This document shows positions 1-12,313 of a stretch of DNA of 64,000 nt, piece after piece (positions within the stretch are counted from its first letter, which is position 1; the number at the start of each line of letters is the position of its first letter). Location of the stretch: contig CP075497.1 in NCBI GenBank assembly GCA_021613535.1, forward strand, positions 13,702,001-13,766,000. The letters run 5' to 3'. Position numbers and translations under genes: made by a program. The notes below the pieces were generated by a model. It was given only the letters and a program-made list of their open reading frames with translations, made no database searches and was not told where the DNA came from. Source of the DNA: Adineta vaga. Its lineage: Eukaryota > Rotifera.

Positions 1-1078
1 TCATGATTGTTCCAGTGTGTTCAGCTGCGTTCAAATCAGGTGAAATTCCGGACCAAATATTGTTACCCCAAAAATTGATATTGTTGTCTTGTAACAAGTG
101 TTGAGTCACATTTGCTTTCATGTACGGTGCTTTATCATGAACAAATACGACTTCATTCACGTCAATCACATTTTTGCTATTTTTCAAGAACGAAAATATT
201 GACCGGTTCAGGATTCGCCTTTGTCTTTCACTATCCCTTTCAGGGCAGGTGGTACAGCATAGGTACCACTAGTAGTGAATTGATCGAAAATCTTAGGTAT
301 GTATTTTTTTAATTTGTGTTGGCATCCGATATCAAGCTAATTGTTGAGACGAGTAACGTGCGTATATGTGCTATCTACCTCGAAAAAGTTTAAATGATAG
401 ATGAAAATTTGAAGTCCATTAATATGCACTAATTTCACACCGCATCATTCTATTCTGAAATCTCAATCCCGTCACGAAAGGGCTATGCAATGTAATTTTT
501 TGGCGGTCAGTATGACAGAAACGCCAATGTATGCTTGATCCTTTTCAATATCTTCAACACAGCTGACCCCAACTCTACCGTTTTGATAATTCGGCTTGCG
601 TACTGACCAAACGAAAAACTCATCAGCTGGTGCCAGATAGAAAAAATCCTCTTAAGTCCAGTCTTTTAACCAATTGCAAAGCCATAAACGATTGGAAATG
701 TGAGTTTCTGTTTTCAGAGGCTTTTGTGTAACATAAAAAGGCTTTAGTCCTGCTCTGTGACGATAATTATCGGTCGTGCTTCGATGAACATACTCCTTCT
801 GTTTCTTGGCTATTTTTTTGTTTGCCGCTCGCATTGAGAATGATGTTTTGGCTCTCTTGCGATAACTTAAGGTTACGACCACACGCTGAGTAGTCTGCAA
901 AACATTCATCATAGGACTTTTCCAACCACTGAGAAACAAACCGTACTGAACGATGAACTTTTTCGGCAACCCATTGTCGGGTTATGGATGCAGCACTAGC
1001 ACCACGAGCCTCACGAAAAGCAATACATTTTACTCGGTCGATGGTTCTCTGTTCCTCGTTGTCATAAATTTCAGCCAT
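1..1078 (-). pseudogene. Tc1/mariner-type transposase remnant (DD37E), cut by window edge
   Basis: Read on the minus strand from 1078, the sequence gives an N-terminal helix-turn-helix region, then after a frame change near 870 a segment containing GLKPFYVTQKPLKTETH. Next come EDFFYLAPADEFFVW and, at positions 170-1, VHDKAPYMKANVTQHLLQ and SGISPDLNAAEHT. The last two hold the second catalytic Asp and the final Glu, with 37 residues between them, as in DD37E Tc1/mariner relatives. The stretch around 480-200 is poorly conserved and several frames are needed, so the element is a decayed copy. Its 3' end lies beyond position 1. The family call is firm; the exact clade is not. Confidence 0.8.
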
Positions 1079-1933
1079 TATGCGCGCTAAATCAGTGAAT
1101 TTCGAATAAAGAAGGTTTATAAATGACGAATGAACGCTTGCGAGATGTTAACAGAATTTTACAGCAGAAAAAGGAATAAGCATGCGGAGTTATATATATA
1201 TATATATTAGTGAGAGTGCAAAAGGAGAAGCTGCCCGAACATTCCTTAGACAGAATTGCATCCGAACACACTAGTTAGAAGAAGAGAGAATACATATATT
1301 TTATACACAACAGTCAGCAGAACGCAAGAAAAGAGAGGTATATATGTGTCCAGTAGTGCTCACGGTAATACTGTGTTGATAACAACGTTTGAGGCGAAAG
1401 AAAACCGTTATGACCTTAATAAAAGAAAATATCATAACGGTCGAAAAAATGCTTTATTCGAAGTTTTCGAGATTCACTTTGTTCTATGTAGGTGACAATA
1501 ATCTATCGGATCACTAACTGTACCTGTTAACTCCGTTTTTCACGAACTTTCATTTGGTATAAATTCAATATTGATATCATTTGCCACTGGAGTTGTACCC
1601 CCTGAGCAAAACATTTTTTTTAACTCTGTAAAAGAGGCTAGAATGGTGAGAAATGCATATCCTTAAGAGGGTGCGAGAAATAACCTACCTTCTTCAGGAA
1701 ATAGTTCATCTTCCGCAGAATATGTGTCTTCCATATCTCTAAGACCATCTCCAGCATTTCTGACCTGCTAGATATGCGCTAACGAAAAGTTTTTACGTTA
1801 GCTGAAAGTTTCAATTGGAACTACCTTGATTTTCAAAATAGACTGAAATCAGAGGAAGACGTTTCCGTTCTTTATTATAACGTGAAATACTACCTATTTA
1901 GTAAATGTTTTTTAAAGTGCAAACCAGGTGGGA
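1079..1933. other. intergenic, no gene seen
   Basis: No supportable gene. A (TA)n run occurs at about 1191-1209. A short plus-strand open frame at 1256-1495 has no recognisable domain and is probably chance. The stretch separates the left-edge transposon remnant from the methyltransferase-like gene. Confidence 0.6.
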
Positions 1934-2873
1934 TTATTTTTTAAAAGCATATATGAGAAGAAATCCGTCGGCATCTGCGTGATTATCACGTGGCTTTGCC
2001 ACACCCTTGACATGAATGTCTATAAAATTTGCTTCTTCCATTGCTTCCACGAGCGTTCTGTTCGTTGACTGGGAGAGCAAAAAAACATTTATCGATAACA
2101 GTGTAAAACGATTGATTTCGACCATGTGTCAGCAATATAAAACCGCCGTGTTTAAGAAGAGCATATAATCGCTTAACAGTTGCTTTATATACATCCTGCG
2201 TAAGACAAGCATCTTCCAAACACAATGAGCTCAGTATAATATCGTATTGATCAATGTTAGTCTTTTCATCAAGAATAGGGCAATTGTGAGCGTTTACGTC
2301 ACCACAAATTAAAAGACCACCCTTTTTCAGAGCATCACGCAATCGCTCTTCCCATTTAGATAATTCAGCTGTCCTATCTCCAGACTAGAAAGGTGAATGA
2401 AAAACTTTGCTGATTAAACAACAACAATAACAACAACAGAATTCCAGTATACTTGCCTGCTGTTTATATTCTTGCAAAATAGTTTCAAAAAGCTCACTCC
2501 AATCATGAGCATCTTCTTCACGACTGATCCATTGTTCTACCGCTTTTAAATTACTCGGTGTGTAGTCAGTGAAATGAATCGAATCCACATATTGTGCAAG
2601 TAAAAATGATGAGTACAGCGCTGGACCGCCGCCAAACTCCAGAGCATGTGAATGACCTAAACGCTCTTTGTTCTGAACAAAAATACTTATCATCTCTTTA
2701 AGAAGAATATCGAACGATGGAATCATTTCGAAAAACATGTAGGAACTAAGGTAACCTTCTGTATTGAAATTTGTATGATAATCTTTTGTGTGCAATCGTT
2801 GACTATCCATAGCAGAACTACAATGATAATGAGATAATTCACTCAACAATTGTCCAATAGAGAAGACAAACAA
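1934..2873 (-). pseudogene. NNMT/PNMT/TEMT-family N-methyltransferase, frame-broken
   Basis: Exon 1 (2873-2457) and exon 2 (2384-1934) are joined across a 72-nt intron with a GC donor (GCAAGT) and an AG acceptor; GC-AG keeps phase 0, while a GT choice nearby gives a stop. The likelier start is the internal Met of MDSQRLHTKDYH, typical of the family N-terminus. Motif I is LEFGGGPALY and the post-I motif is FTDYTPSN. HDWSELFE and the LSSLCLEDACLT segment match nicotinamide/phenylethanolamine/indolethylamine N-methyltransferases. Near 2078-2084 a T7 run on the coding strand shifts the frame: one T fewer restores the C-terminus ending DGFLLIYAFKK. It may be a real pseudogene or a homopolymer error. 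It would transfer a methyl group from SAM to an amine. It lies downstream of the PKS/NRPS genes on the same strand, but a role in that pathway is inference. Confidence 0.75.
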
Positions 2874-5535
2874 CGCGTTTGAACTGGATACTATAAGTAG
2901 TAAAAGATATAAATGAATGCATTAGACGATGCTCGATGAGAGCACGATATACAATCGCGTGTTCGTCACACTTCAGTAATTTCACTTGTTCGTAGGTATA
3001 ATTTTACATCAGTTCGTATATACAGTGAGCATCAAAATCGATCAATCAGCATACGTATCTTTTTTTTCGTCTGTATCTCTATATCAAAGCGACACTGAGT
3101 CACTCAGTTTTTACTTTTCATAGCCTATGACTTCTAGTCTATGTACAAAAAATTCAACCCGAAACTTTTATTTGTTCGTTGTTCACTAAAATAAATGCGG
3201 AAACTACGGATTTTATTCGAGAGTTATGCATACTACAAAAAGTAAATGAGAAAACATAGGAAAATATCAGTATTTCTGCGCTAAATGAAAGATGGTTTGT
3301 CCAGGCATACTCATATTCGAACTAGACTAAAATATCGATGTGATAATACTCTGTAGAACATTTCATGATAGTCGGATTATCCTTTTAGAGGTTATTGTGT
3401 AAACGGACGAGCTGATAATAGTTACAGTAGTAAACTCATTTTTTGAGTACACAACAAAAGTCTTCGGAACTAACTCTTCACTAAGTCCTACGGGACAAAA
3501 ACAGCGCATTTGCAGGGCCTGTGCGGTACTTCTTTAGAGTCCTCAAGGATGAATTTTCTTGAATATCTTGATATAAAACTTAAACGTAATTATAGACAGG
3601 TTGATAGTTTACATGAATTTATAAATAGGAAAAAAGCTTTAAGAACTAGAAAAATAATCAGGTTTTATAAGGAGATTACTACTCAACAACACAACTAAAG
3701 AAAAATGGACTTTTCATGATTTCTCAAAAGTTTGGCACAAAGGAATTTTTAAACAAAGCCTATCGTATTCAGATTTATCGTCAATATTGTACATGACTAA
3801 ACCCACGAACATTCAAAGCGTCTTGTTAAGTTTGATATTCTCAATAATATCAACATGACTGAAGTTGAATTCACCCAGATGTACTTCCCTACTGAACCTT
3901 TGCAGTAGTTTCAACCGCATGCTAAGCTTTTTCCAGATTCAAACAACCAGAATAGAAAGTTGGTTGACAGTAGCTATTACGACGAACATACTTTTCATTA
4001 TATTAATAGAATATATGAAAATCGTTTCTATAAATCAGCCATGATACAACCGATTAAACTTATCCTCAACCTCGACCAAAATATCGATGAGACTCAACTG
4101 TGTAAAAAAACTCACCTCAGTCTGACTCTTCTTTCAAAAATTAGCTTGTAAATGGCTGATAGGACAGAAGACTGGACATACTGATCGATTATAGTAGTGT
4201 ATTCACTTTGGAATACACAGGAAGAACAAGAATACATCATTTTTCATCGTACCAAAATTGTTCAGCTAGAAAAGAGAGGGATAAATTAACACTTCCATAC
4301 GTGAATGAAGAGGGCACTAATTGTATAATTGAATCGCGAGTAGAAAGATACTAATAATTTAGGTCCTACTCGGTCAGTTTTGATGAATTGTTTCTTGTTT
4401 ACAGCTGTAAAAGCATCCATGCACTTCTGCAAATAAATAGTCCGATCGAGAGATTCAGTAGTACTATGGATTCCAAAACTGTTCACTATCTAACCTTCTC
4501 TCGTTATGACTGGGAAGATTTATTATTATATGTTATCTCCAGTCAGAACACCAGTTTTCATTCTACAAACAACATAATTTCATTTAAATTCATGCACATG
4601 GTGTGTTCGAATAGTTAGCGGACTGGTTTTAGTTAAAGACAATAGAATTACGACCGGAGTAAATAGCGAATATAGTTGACATTTTCAATACATGTTTCAA
4701 ACAATTCGCTCGATCAATTACATATAGCTAAGATCAGTTCATACGAACGCCGTGCTCTCTAACATAAAATTAACAGCATATCAAATTTATCTAGAGCTAC
4801 CATTCATTACTAACTATATACGTAAATATCTTTAAATATTGAGTTGGAATTAGTCTTTTGCAACATACAAGTTCGCCTAAGTTTTTGGTTTTCGAATAGT
4901 GTCTGAAGAGTGATCTAAAATATATCTTTATATTTTCACATATTATTCAGCAAACTTATGATTTCTATAGATAGAAGACAGCATGAACTATACACAGATA
5001 ATTATAGAAATTCAATAGCACTTCTTGTTGTTTTTAACTAGAATCTAACTATATCATTATCGAATCTCGTGTCAAACGATTCCTCAATTGTTGGTGTACA
5101 ACTATGACGATGGTCTTCAGCAATCTCATATTATCCATCGTAGTGTAATTAACTGAATGTGTATTATAAGATTTTTCAGCATTATCAGTTTTGAGTTTGT
5201 ATCACTATTTGCCTTTATCCCCGTTATTTCTACTGTTGTATTCGCGATCATGTCCAATAAGCTCATTCATGAACACTCAATACAGAACAACATTCTGGAT
5301 TATTCCACCTAGATCCTCTCTTACCATCGTTGATATCGTTGCTCGGAAGGTGATCGACATCGAGGAACCGAATATGAAGTCAGCTTTACAAAGTTATATA
5401 AATGAATAGCTTGGTGATAGTTATCAATATGACCTCTACGAGAAAGAGTTGAGTAACCCCTCGAACAAGCATTGCTTTTTATTGTAAACAATAAAATACT
5501 AATTAAGTATAAGTAGGAAAAATTAGTTCTGAATG
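2874..5535. other. 2.7-kb stretch with no recognised gene
   Basis: Only short open frames are present, for example plus-strand 3510-3698 and 3960-4151, with basic or aromatic-rich translations and no family I recognise. They could be remnants of an old mobile element but cannot be assigned. The right end carries the 3' flank of the neighbouring methyltransferase gene. Confidence 0.55.
5478..5483 (-). promoter_or_regulatory. candidate AATAAA polyadenylation signal
   Basis: AATAAA on the minus strand lies about 53 nt past the stop of the methyltransferase gene ending at 5536. The position is right for a cleavage signal, but the hexamer is common in AT-rich DNA. Confidence 0.4.
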
Positions 5536-6653
5536 TTAATCATATTGTTGAGAATCCATCTTCTGAAAAATAATTCGACAGTATTCCGCTGTTTCATCAT
5601 TATGATCATTTTTGTCAGATTGAACACAATCCTTGGAATAAGAAAGATTTTGAGTATGAGTTTCACAAAGCATGCTTTTCGTAAAATAACTTTTTTGTTT
5701 AATAATGAATTGATTATTTTTCATCATATTATCTATTGTTAAATATTTATTTTTATTTGATCCACACCAAAGAAAATATCCATTTGGGTGAAGTATACGA
5801 GAAATTTCGTAGGTCAATTCTTTCATTTTTTCTTCTTGAAAAAAGTTTTGATTTAAATCAATCCAAATGATAATATCAATCGATTGATTTTCAAATGGTA
5901 AATGTTGGTTATTTATATCAACAAATTGAAAAGATAATTGTGAAATATCTGAATATAATTTTCGACATAATTCAATAAAATCCAAAGAAAAGCTGATTCC
6001 AACATAAGAATAAGGTTTATAAGTTTTCACACACCAGTCAGCACCAACACCACGATCACAATTGATTTCAATAATATGTTGATTTCGAAGTGACAGATTG
6101 GAAATAACCTTAAAAAAATAAAAATCGATATTCAACTATAAGGGATGCAATAAATAACAGCCATTTTTTCGTTTTGACACGGATTTTTATTATCAAATGG
6201 ATGATTTTCGCATATATTGTATGGTATAAAAAAACAATGTAAAGAGAATGATCTCATTTAAATTTTCAAATAGAATTTTTTTGAAAATTCCATTGAATAT
6301 TTCAGTAACTGTGATTAACTACAAGTCACTGTGCTACTTTTAGTTATCTTAGCCTTGTATATGGTTACAAAATCTCTTCATTTTCTACTTACTTGTTCAT
6401 AGAGTCTTTTCAAATAACTATCATTATTCTCATCATCGAGATCTTCAGAACTAAAATTTAAAGAAAATATTGAATTGTTTAATTTCTTTAATTGAAAACT
6501 TCTTTTATACCGAGTAGACAATTTATTTGTAATCTTTGATTGAATTCTATGATCAATCGTATCATTATTAGCTAATACCGATTGAGTTGATATTGTTGTG
6601 ATAAAAGATTCTGAAAGAAAACTCTGATTCAACTCATTGGAAATAATAATCAT
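5536..6653 (-). CDS. SAM-dependent methyltransferase, class I, with eroded cofactor motif
   Basis: Two exons, 6653-6393 and 6108-5536, flank a 284-nt intron (GTAAGT donor, AAG acceptor) and join in phase 0 to 277 aa. The joined text YLKRLYEQ/VISNLSLRNQHIIEIN lines up with phthiotriol/sterol-type small-molecule methyltransferases (typically L-Y-x-x-V then V-L-E-V-G-C-G). The D-x-x-x-x-LPF segment appears as FVDINNQHLPFENQSIDI, and the post-motif ISRILHPNGYF is intact. Oddly, motif I reads IEINCDRGVG, with two expected glycines changed to Asn and Asp. The acidic residue after strand 2 (usually GID) is GIS. SAM binding may therefore be weak or lost. The gene starts just past the NRPS stop on the same strand; fusion to the NRPS by splicing was considered, but no in-frame GT-AG junction with a good donor was found. 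Function in the pathway is inference. Confidence 0.7.
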
Positions 6654-6679
6654 TTTGGAATAATAACTGGGATTATTTT

Positions 6680-8770
6680 TCAAATGTTATTTTTTAAGGA
6701 ACTTTTGATAAAATATTCACTTTCGTGTTTCGAAATGTACAAATAAAAAAGAAACTTACTTGCAGGAATTCCTTTCCAATGAGTATTCAATGATAATTGA
6801 TCATTTTTCATTATCAATGTTAATGGATATAGACGATTATTACCCATTAATTTCGAACCAGGCATGACTATTGAACCACACATTAAAATACAATTATCAT
6901 TAACAATAACAGGAGATAATTTAAAAATACGTTGTTCAAAAGTATGACACTGAAAATGATTAGGAAAGAAAAGTCATTTTTTATTTGAAAAATTGGAATA
7001 AGAATCTTACAACAATAGCTGAATTCATTTGAAGTCGAACATTATCTCCAATTGTTAGAAAATCATAATCAAAAAGCGAATTTATTTCTGGTATAATAAC
7101 GTTTTTACCAATTCGAGCTCCAAATACTCTAAATAAACGGATCAACCATTGTGTATTACCAAGAAATGAACAAAGAAAATCGAAATGAATACGTGTACAT
7201 TTGTACATAATTTGATTTAATAAAATAAGTTGTCGAATTTTCAGTTTAAATTGATATAAAATCAAGACAATTATTGTATGAAGTATTGATCCAATGATAA
7301 AACCATTTGACGAATAAATTAATAATAAAAAATATTTAGTGATAAAATCAGATAAAAATATCGACCAAAATGGATTATTTTTAATTTGACCTTGTTCTTT
7401 AGATACGATTGGCATTTTAAATGGCATTGCTTGACCTGGTACTCCAATGAAAATATCATTTGAATTTGTTTTTGTATGACGAGAAATTCTTGTTAAATTT
7501 CCCACAATTGAATAAGATTTTAAATGACTACCGGGTAATATTGAACATTTATTACCTAGATTTGTAAAAGAATCGAATTGAATTTTATCAACACGATGTT
7601 CTCCTTGATTTGTTATTTCAGTTGGAATTAATAAAATATAATCAAATGTTGCTAAACCTTCGTATAATTCTAATAAGTTCGCTGGATAAGATAAAAATGG
7701 AATAATTTCACCAATTTGAACATCATTTTCAACATATGCACCTAAGAAACGAAGGATAATTGGATAAAATGGATCAAAACTAGTTGTTAATGACCAACAA
7801 TAACGAAAAGTTGTTACAATCAATTGACGAAACCATAGTTTATTTAAATAAGACCATGATCCAACTGAATAAATTTCACCAACATTACAAACTCCAACAA
7901 AATATTTAAGTAAAATTAATGAAATACAACAACCAAATAAAGACCATAAAAACCAGGAAAAAGCTAAAGAAATAAAGAAGGAGAAAGAAGAACTTAATAT
8001 TGAATGAATTTGATAAACAATCATCAATAATAATAAATGAATAAATATTAATAAAATCAATAAAATGATTTGATAGATATTTTGATAAATTGAAAATATT
8101 CTTTCGTTACTTGTGTTTGAAATATTAACTGAAGAGTTTTCGCCATCGATAATTGTATTTGACAAAATAAAACCAGTCACAGTTGACATTGGTTGAATAA
8201 TAATATTGTTTTCCAAAGAAGCTTTTCGAAATAATATTGATCTTGAACCAATTGAACAATTTGCCCCAATTTTTATTTGAAATAATTCAAATGTATTATT
8301 ATCATTATAATGTAAACAATTAAGAATTGTTTCTTTATCAATCCAAGTCCCACAATCAATCTCTAATAACCATGGTGCATCGATTGTTGTTGTATAAATA
8401 TGAGCATCACGATGAACTTTGGCACCACATGAGCAAAGATAATAATTATACAATGATGTTCCAAGAATATGTTGTAACCAAAAACTATTATTTGTCCATA
8501 AACGATCTAAGAAACACCATTGATAATACTTTAATGAGAAAACCTCATAAATGTGATTTTCTTTCAGTGAAAATAAATTTGAACAAATACAATAAAATAA
8601 AAGATGAATAAATGGTAAGAACGGTAAAAACAACCAATAACAATTCCGAATAATGAATAATATTGGTAATAACCATTGAAAAATTAAAAGTATGATACCA
8701 ATTGATTCGATTAGAAATGATGGGGAAAGATTAACTTTTATTGTATCATCATTCAGAGGCAAAGTAACTA
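6680..8770 (-). other. Pls-type NRPS terminal domain: membrane helices with three beta-helix blocks
   Basis: After the last T domain come hydrophobic helices (for example LLIFQWLLPILFII and YWLFLPFLPFIHLLFY) and three soluble blocks with left-handed beta-helix, hexapeptide-acyltransferase-like text. Block 1 is around LGTSLYNYYL, GAKVHRDAHI and IGANCSIGSRSI. Block 2 contains LGAYVENDVQIGE and FIGVPGQAMPF. Block 3 contains FGARIGKNVIIPE, LTIGDNVRL and HWKGIPA. Pairs of helices separate the blocks. This order matches the terminal domain always found last in Pls, the epsilon-poly-L-lysine synthetase (family TIGR02353), where the tandem blocks take part in chain formation on the membrane. It implies a membrane-bound synthetase without a thioesterase. 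Whether it polymerises or only releases the product cannot be told from sequence. Confidence 0.8.
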
Positions 8771-11755
8771 TCTTCTGTGATTTGGTAGAATTCAAGAGAG
8801 GTTCAATAACATTTGCTAATTGTCGAACTGAAGGATTATTAAATATAATATTTATATCGATTCTTTCAGAAATTCTTTCGCGAATCAATGTCACCAAATG
8901 AACTGCATGCAAAGATGTTCCACCAAATTCCATGAAAGGTATTCTTATAGATGGAGACTCAACATGAAAAACTTCTTCATAAATCTTTTGTAACTTATGT
9001 TCTAAACTTCCTAATGGAATATCATACTCAACTTCTATCCTAGATGAGACAACTTGGGGTGGTGGAAGACTTTTTCGATCAATTTTGCCGTTCGCATTCA
9101 ATGGAAATCTGTCAAGAATAATGAATATCGACGGAATCATATGTGGTGGAAGATGTGATTGACAATGATCACGAAGTTGTTGTTCATTCACAGATGAACT
9201 TTGGACATATGCAATCAGATAATCATCGTGCCATTTCATCACAACACAAGCTGAGATCGACGAAATGAAGAAAAGACATTGTTCGATTTCACCCAGTTCA
9301 ATACGTTGACCATGCACTTTCACTTGATGATCTTTTCGTCCTCGGTAATGAAGAAGACCATTGCCATCCATATGAACAAGATCTCCTGTTCGATAGAACA
9401 ACTCATCATTTACATAAATCAGTGCTTTTGCACTCAGGTCATCACGATGAAGATAGCCAGCGAAGACACCAGCACCACCAACGAACAATTCACCTTCTTC
9501 ATTCACAATGACTGATTGATGGAATTCATCGAATACCAAACATTGATATTGAGGAAGTGGTGAACCAATGGGAACACTTCTGTAGTCGTTCATCAGATTT
9601 AAAGAATATGTTGTACAACCGATCGTTGCTTCTGCTGGACCATAAAGATTTAATATACGGATGTCGAACATGTACACTTTTCTTAGGACATTCAGCAACT
9701 TTATGGAAAATGGTTCTCCTACGAAACAAGGATATGATTAGCTGTGCAGAGCAACAGGCGACTTTTTTCTCACTTACCACTGCTGCAAAGTGAACGTAGA
9801 TGGAATGAAACAACTGTATTGTTGCATTGTTTCATGTAATTGAAAAAACTAAATATCAAACTTGGTACCGAATGCATGTAGGTGATTTGTTTTTCTTGCA
9901 AGATTGTCCTTAAGTAATCAAAATCGAGTGTACCATGTGGATGAAGCATGACTAACGTTCCTCCAATCATCAGAATGCCAAGAATTTCTTGAACATGAAT
10001 ATCAAATGAGCACCGCGCCATTTGAACAGCAACATCCACGCTATTAAATGAATCAGTATTGGCTAAAGATTGAATACAATTAGCAAAGTTCTTTTGACGA
10101 ACTTGAACCTAAATACCAAATAATCATACTACCATACTCATAAAAACAAAGAAAAATAACCAACCGCTTTAGGTATTCCAGTTGATCCACTTGTAAAGAT
10201 GATGTAGGCGATGTTCTCTGATGAGATCGTCACATTCGATAGTTTGTGAACACCAATATCATCTTTGCTGGAATAGTCATTCATCAAGATCTCATCAATA
10301 TTCACAGACAGTTCACCACTCTCGATGCCAACAAACTTGTCTGATGTCAGCCAATGAACAAGAACAAGTCGACTGTGTGTTTGTTTAACAAGTGATTGCA
10401 AACGATGCTGAGGATCTCGAGGTGACAACGGACAGTATACACCGCCTACCATTTCGATCGCCATCATACCAATCACCTACAAATCAATCACATCCTTTTT
10501 CTTCGATCCACTCTCCGATATCACAATCACTCACCATTGTCATACTTCTTTCCACACATTGACAAATAATATCACCCACCACAATACACTTCTCTTCAAC
10601 AAAATGTAATGACACCATCTGAACAGAATGCAACAACTCTGCATATGTCAACGATTGTTCATCGAGTTCAACTGCCACTTTCTGTGGATGTGTCATGACT
10701 CGTTCGATGAATGCATGAGGAATACACTGATCACTAAGAGCAAGAGGAGCATCGGAGAATGGTGTCAGTTGTGTGTTGTTCTGTGCTTGCAGAAGAAGTC
10801 GATCATGAGGTAAAGACAGTGATAATTGAGGGATGGATATGTCTAGTAGATGAGTGCCATTGGAAGATGAAAACAGCCGATGTAACATGAGATGGAATCG
10901 TTGAGCTATTGTTTGAATCGTTTCACAAGTGAAGAGGTCAAGAGATGCATTGAGGGTGCAAGAAAAGTGATTTGTCGTTGGATCATGCATGAAACTAGCG
11001 ATGAAATCAAATTTACTCATAATTTCATTTTCAGTAATACGAATTGAGAATGGTATATAGGAGAGTCGACTATCTCCAATCGCTGTTTCATGCTGATCCG
11101 TTGCATCGACGAGAGAAGTGATGAACTCAAATGAGGTGTCGAGGAATGAAGGGTGTGAAAGATGAGGATGTTGATTGAGAATGTGTTGAAGTGGATAATA
11201 GGAGTATTTCAATGAGTTTGTTGCTCTTTCACATACGTGATGGATAAGTTGAGTCAATGACCAATGAACATCTAGTTGACATCGAAGTGGAATGGCATTG
11301 GCGAACATTCCAATGATTGAATTGAGTTCTGGTCGATATCGACCATGGACATTCGTTCCAATGCAAAGATCGTGTTGTCCATTGGTGATTTTGAAGAGGA
11401 AAAGAAAATAGAATGAAAGAATGAGATGTTCAAGCGAGATTTGATTTGTTGATGCATAGATGAGAAGTTGATGGGAGAGATGTGAGTCGAAATCAAAAGT
11501 GAGAGATGTTCCACGACCACTTCGATGTTCATTGGAAAGGCGATGTCGATCGTAGGGCAACGCCAGTGGTTGATGAAGTTGACAATGATGAAGTGTGTCA
11601 AGCCAGAAAAGACGTGCACCGGTCATTGACATTTGCTGTTCGATGACGGCATCTAGGAAGGAGAAATGTGGGGAAAGAAAATGAGCAAAGGAATAGAAGA
11701 GAGTGATATTTACAATCGAGATAACGAAGAGTAGTAGTAGTAGTAGTATCATCAT

Positions 11756-11786
<31 letters not shown>

Positions 11787-12313
11787 AGCATGTGAAGAGA
11801 GTTGACCTGTGACATATGCTTGATTGAGATCGTGTAGAAAGATGTCCATTGATGGAAAGTCAAACATTGCATGATGGAAGTTGAAGATAAGCAGATCTTT
11901 GTCCGACAAGAGACCATCAGATGAGATGTGATTGTGATAAACCAGATGACATCGAAAAACAAGTCCTTGAGCTAGATCAAACAGGTGAGGATTTCTCTTT
12001 TCTTCGAAGAGAATCTGTTGAAGTTGTTGATCGGTGTGATAGGTGCTGTTGCAGAAAGAGAAGTGTGGAGTGGGTGTTTTGAGTTGTTGCATGAGTTGCT
12101 GTGTGTGAGTGTCGAAGATGAGTGCTGTATGAAGGGATGGGTGTTTGTTGATGATGAGTTGGAGTGCAAGCGAAAGTTTGCTGGTTGAGAGAGAATGTTG
12201 AGGATGTAGACGATAGATGAATGGCATGTTGTAGATCGCCACTTGTGGATTGTCAGGATCGAAACGTACTTTTTCATCAAGCCAAATCCGTGCTTGCGCA
12301 TATGATGCTGGTG
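6680..12313 (-). CDS. NRPS unit 5 (exons 24-29): C-A-T plus terminal membrane/beta-helix region
   Basis: C domain with HHAMFDF and an Ala5/Asp9/Thr6 insert. The A domain (about 10740-9050) has flanks nearly identical to units 1, 2 and 4 but its own pocket region, D-I-Q-H-C-S-L-I-G by alignment. The T domain is EFGGTSLHAVHL, with the phosphopantetheine Ser present and clearly different from the other T domains. In place of a closing C domain there is a terminal region of about 670 residues (separate entry). The stop used is at 6680, after HWKGIPASK and a short hydrophobic tail. A last splice into a different ending cannot be excluded, because a GTAAGT donor overlaps the codons after GIPA. Confidence 0.85.

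Noticed and set aside
6393-6883. Fusion of the NRPS terminal domain to the downstream methyltransferase by an intron at 6680-6760
   Set aside because: The GTAAGT donor after GIPA leads to stops with the available acceptors. The only phase that works needs a weak donor (GTTTCT).
11272-11619. 115-aa minus-strand frame beginning MHVFSGLTHF, repeated with near-identical sequence at 20726, 35951 and partly at 44926
   Set aside because: It lies out of frame inside the C-domain exons. Conservation comes from the near-identical coding DNA of the units, not from a separate gene.
10535-11962. Long frame with Leu/Met runs starting at 11962
   Set aside because: It reads through intron 24 and the trinucleotide array in the wrong frame. 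The spliced reading restores LDYAVIEQQM and the array as Ala/Asp/Thr.
11985-12188. 67-aa plus-strand frame repeated at 21442 and 36667
   Set aside because: Antisense shadow of the C-domain N-lobe; repeated only because the exons are duplicated.
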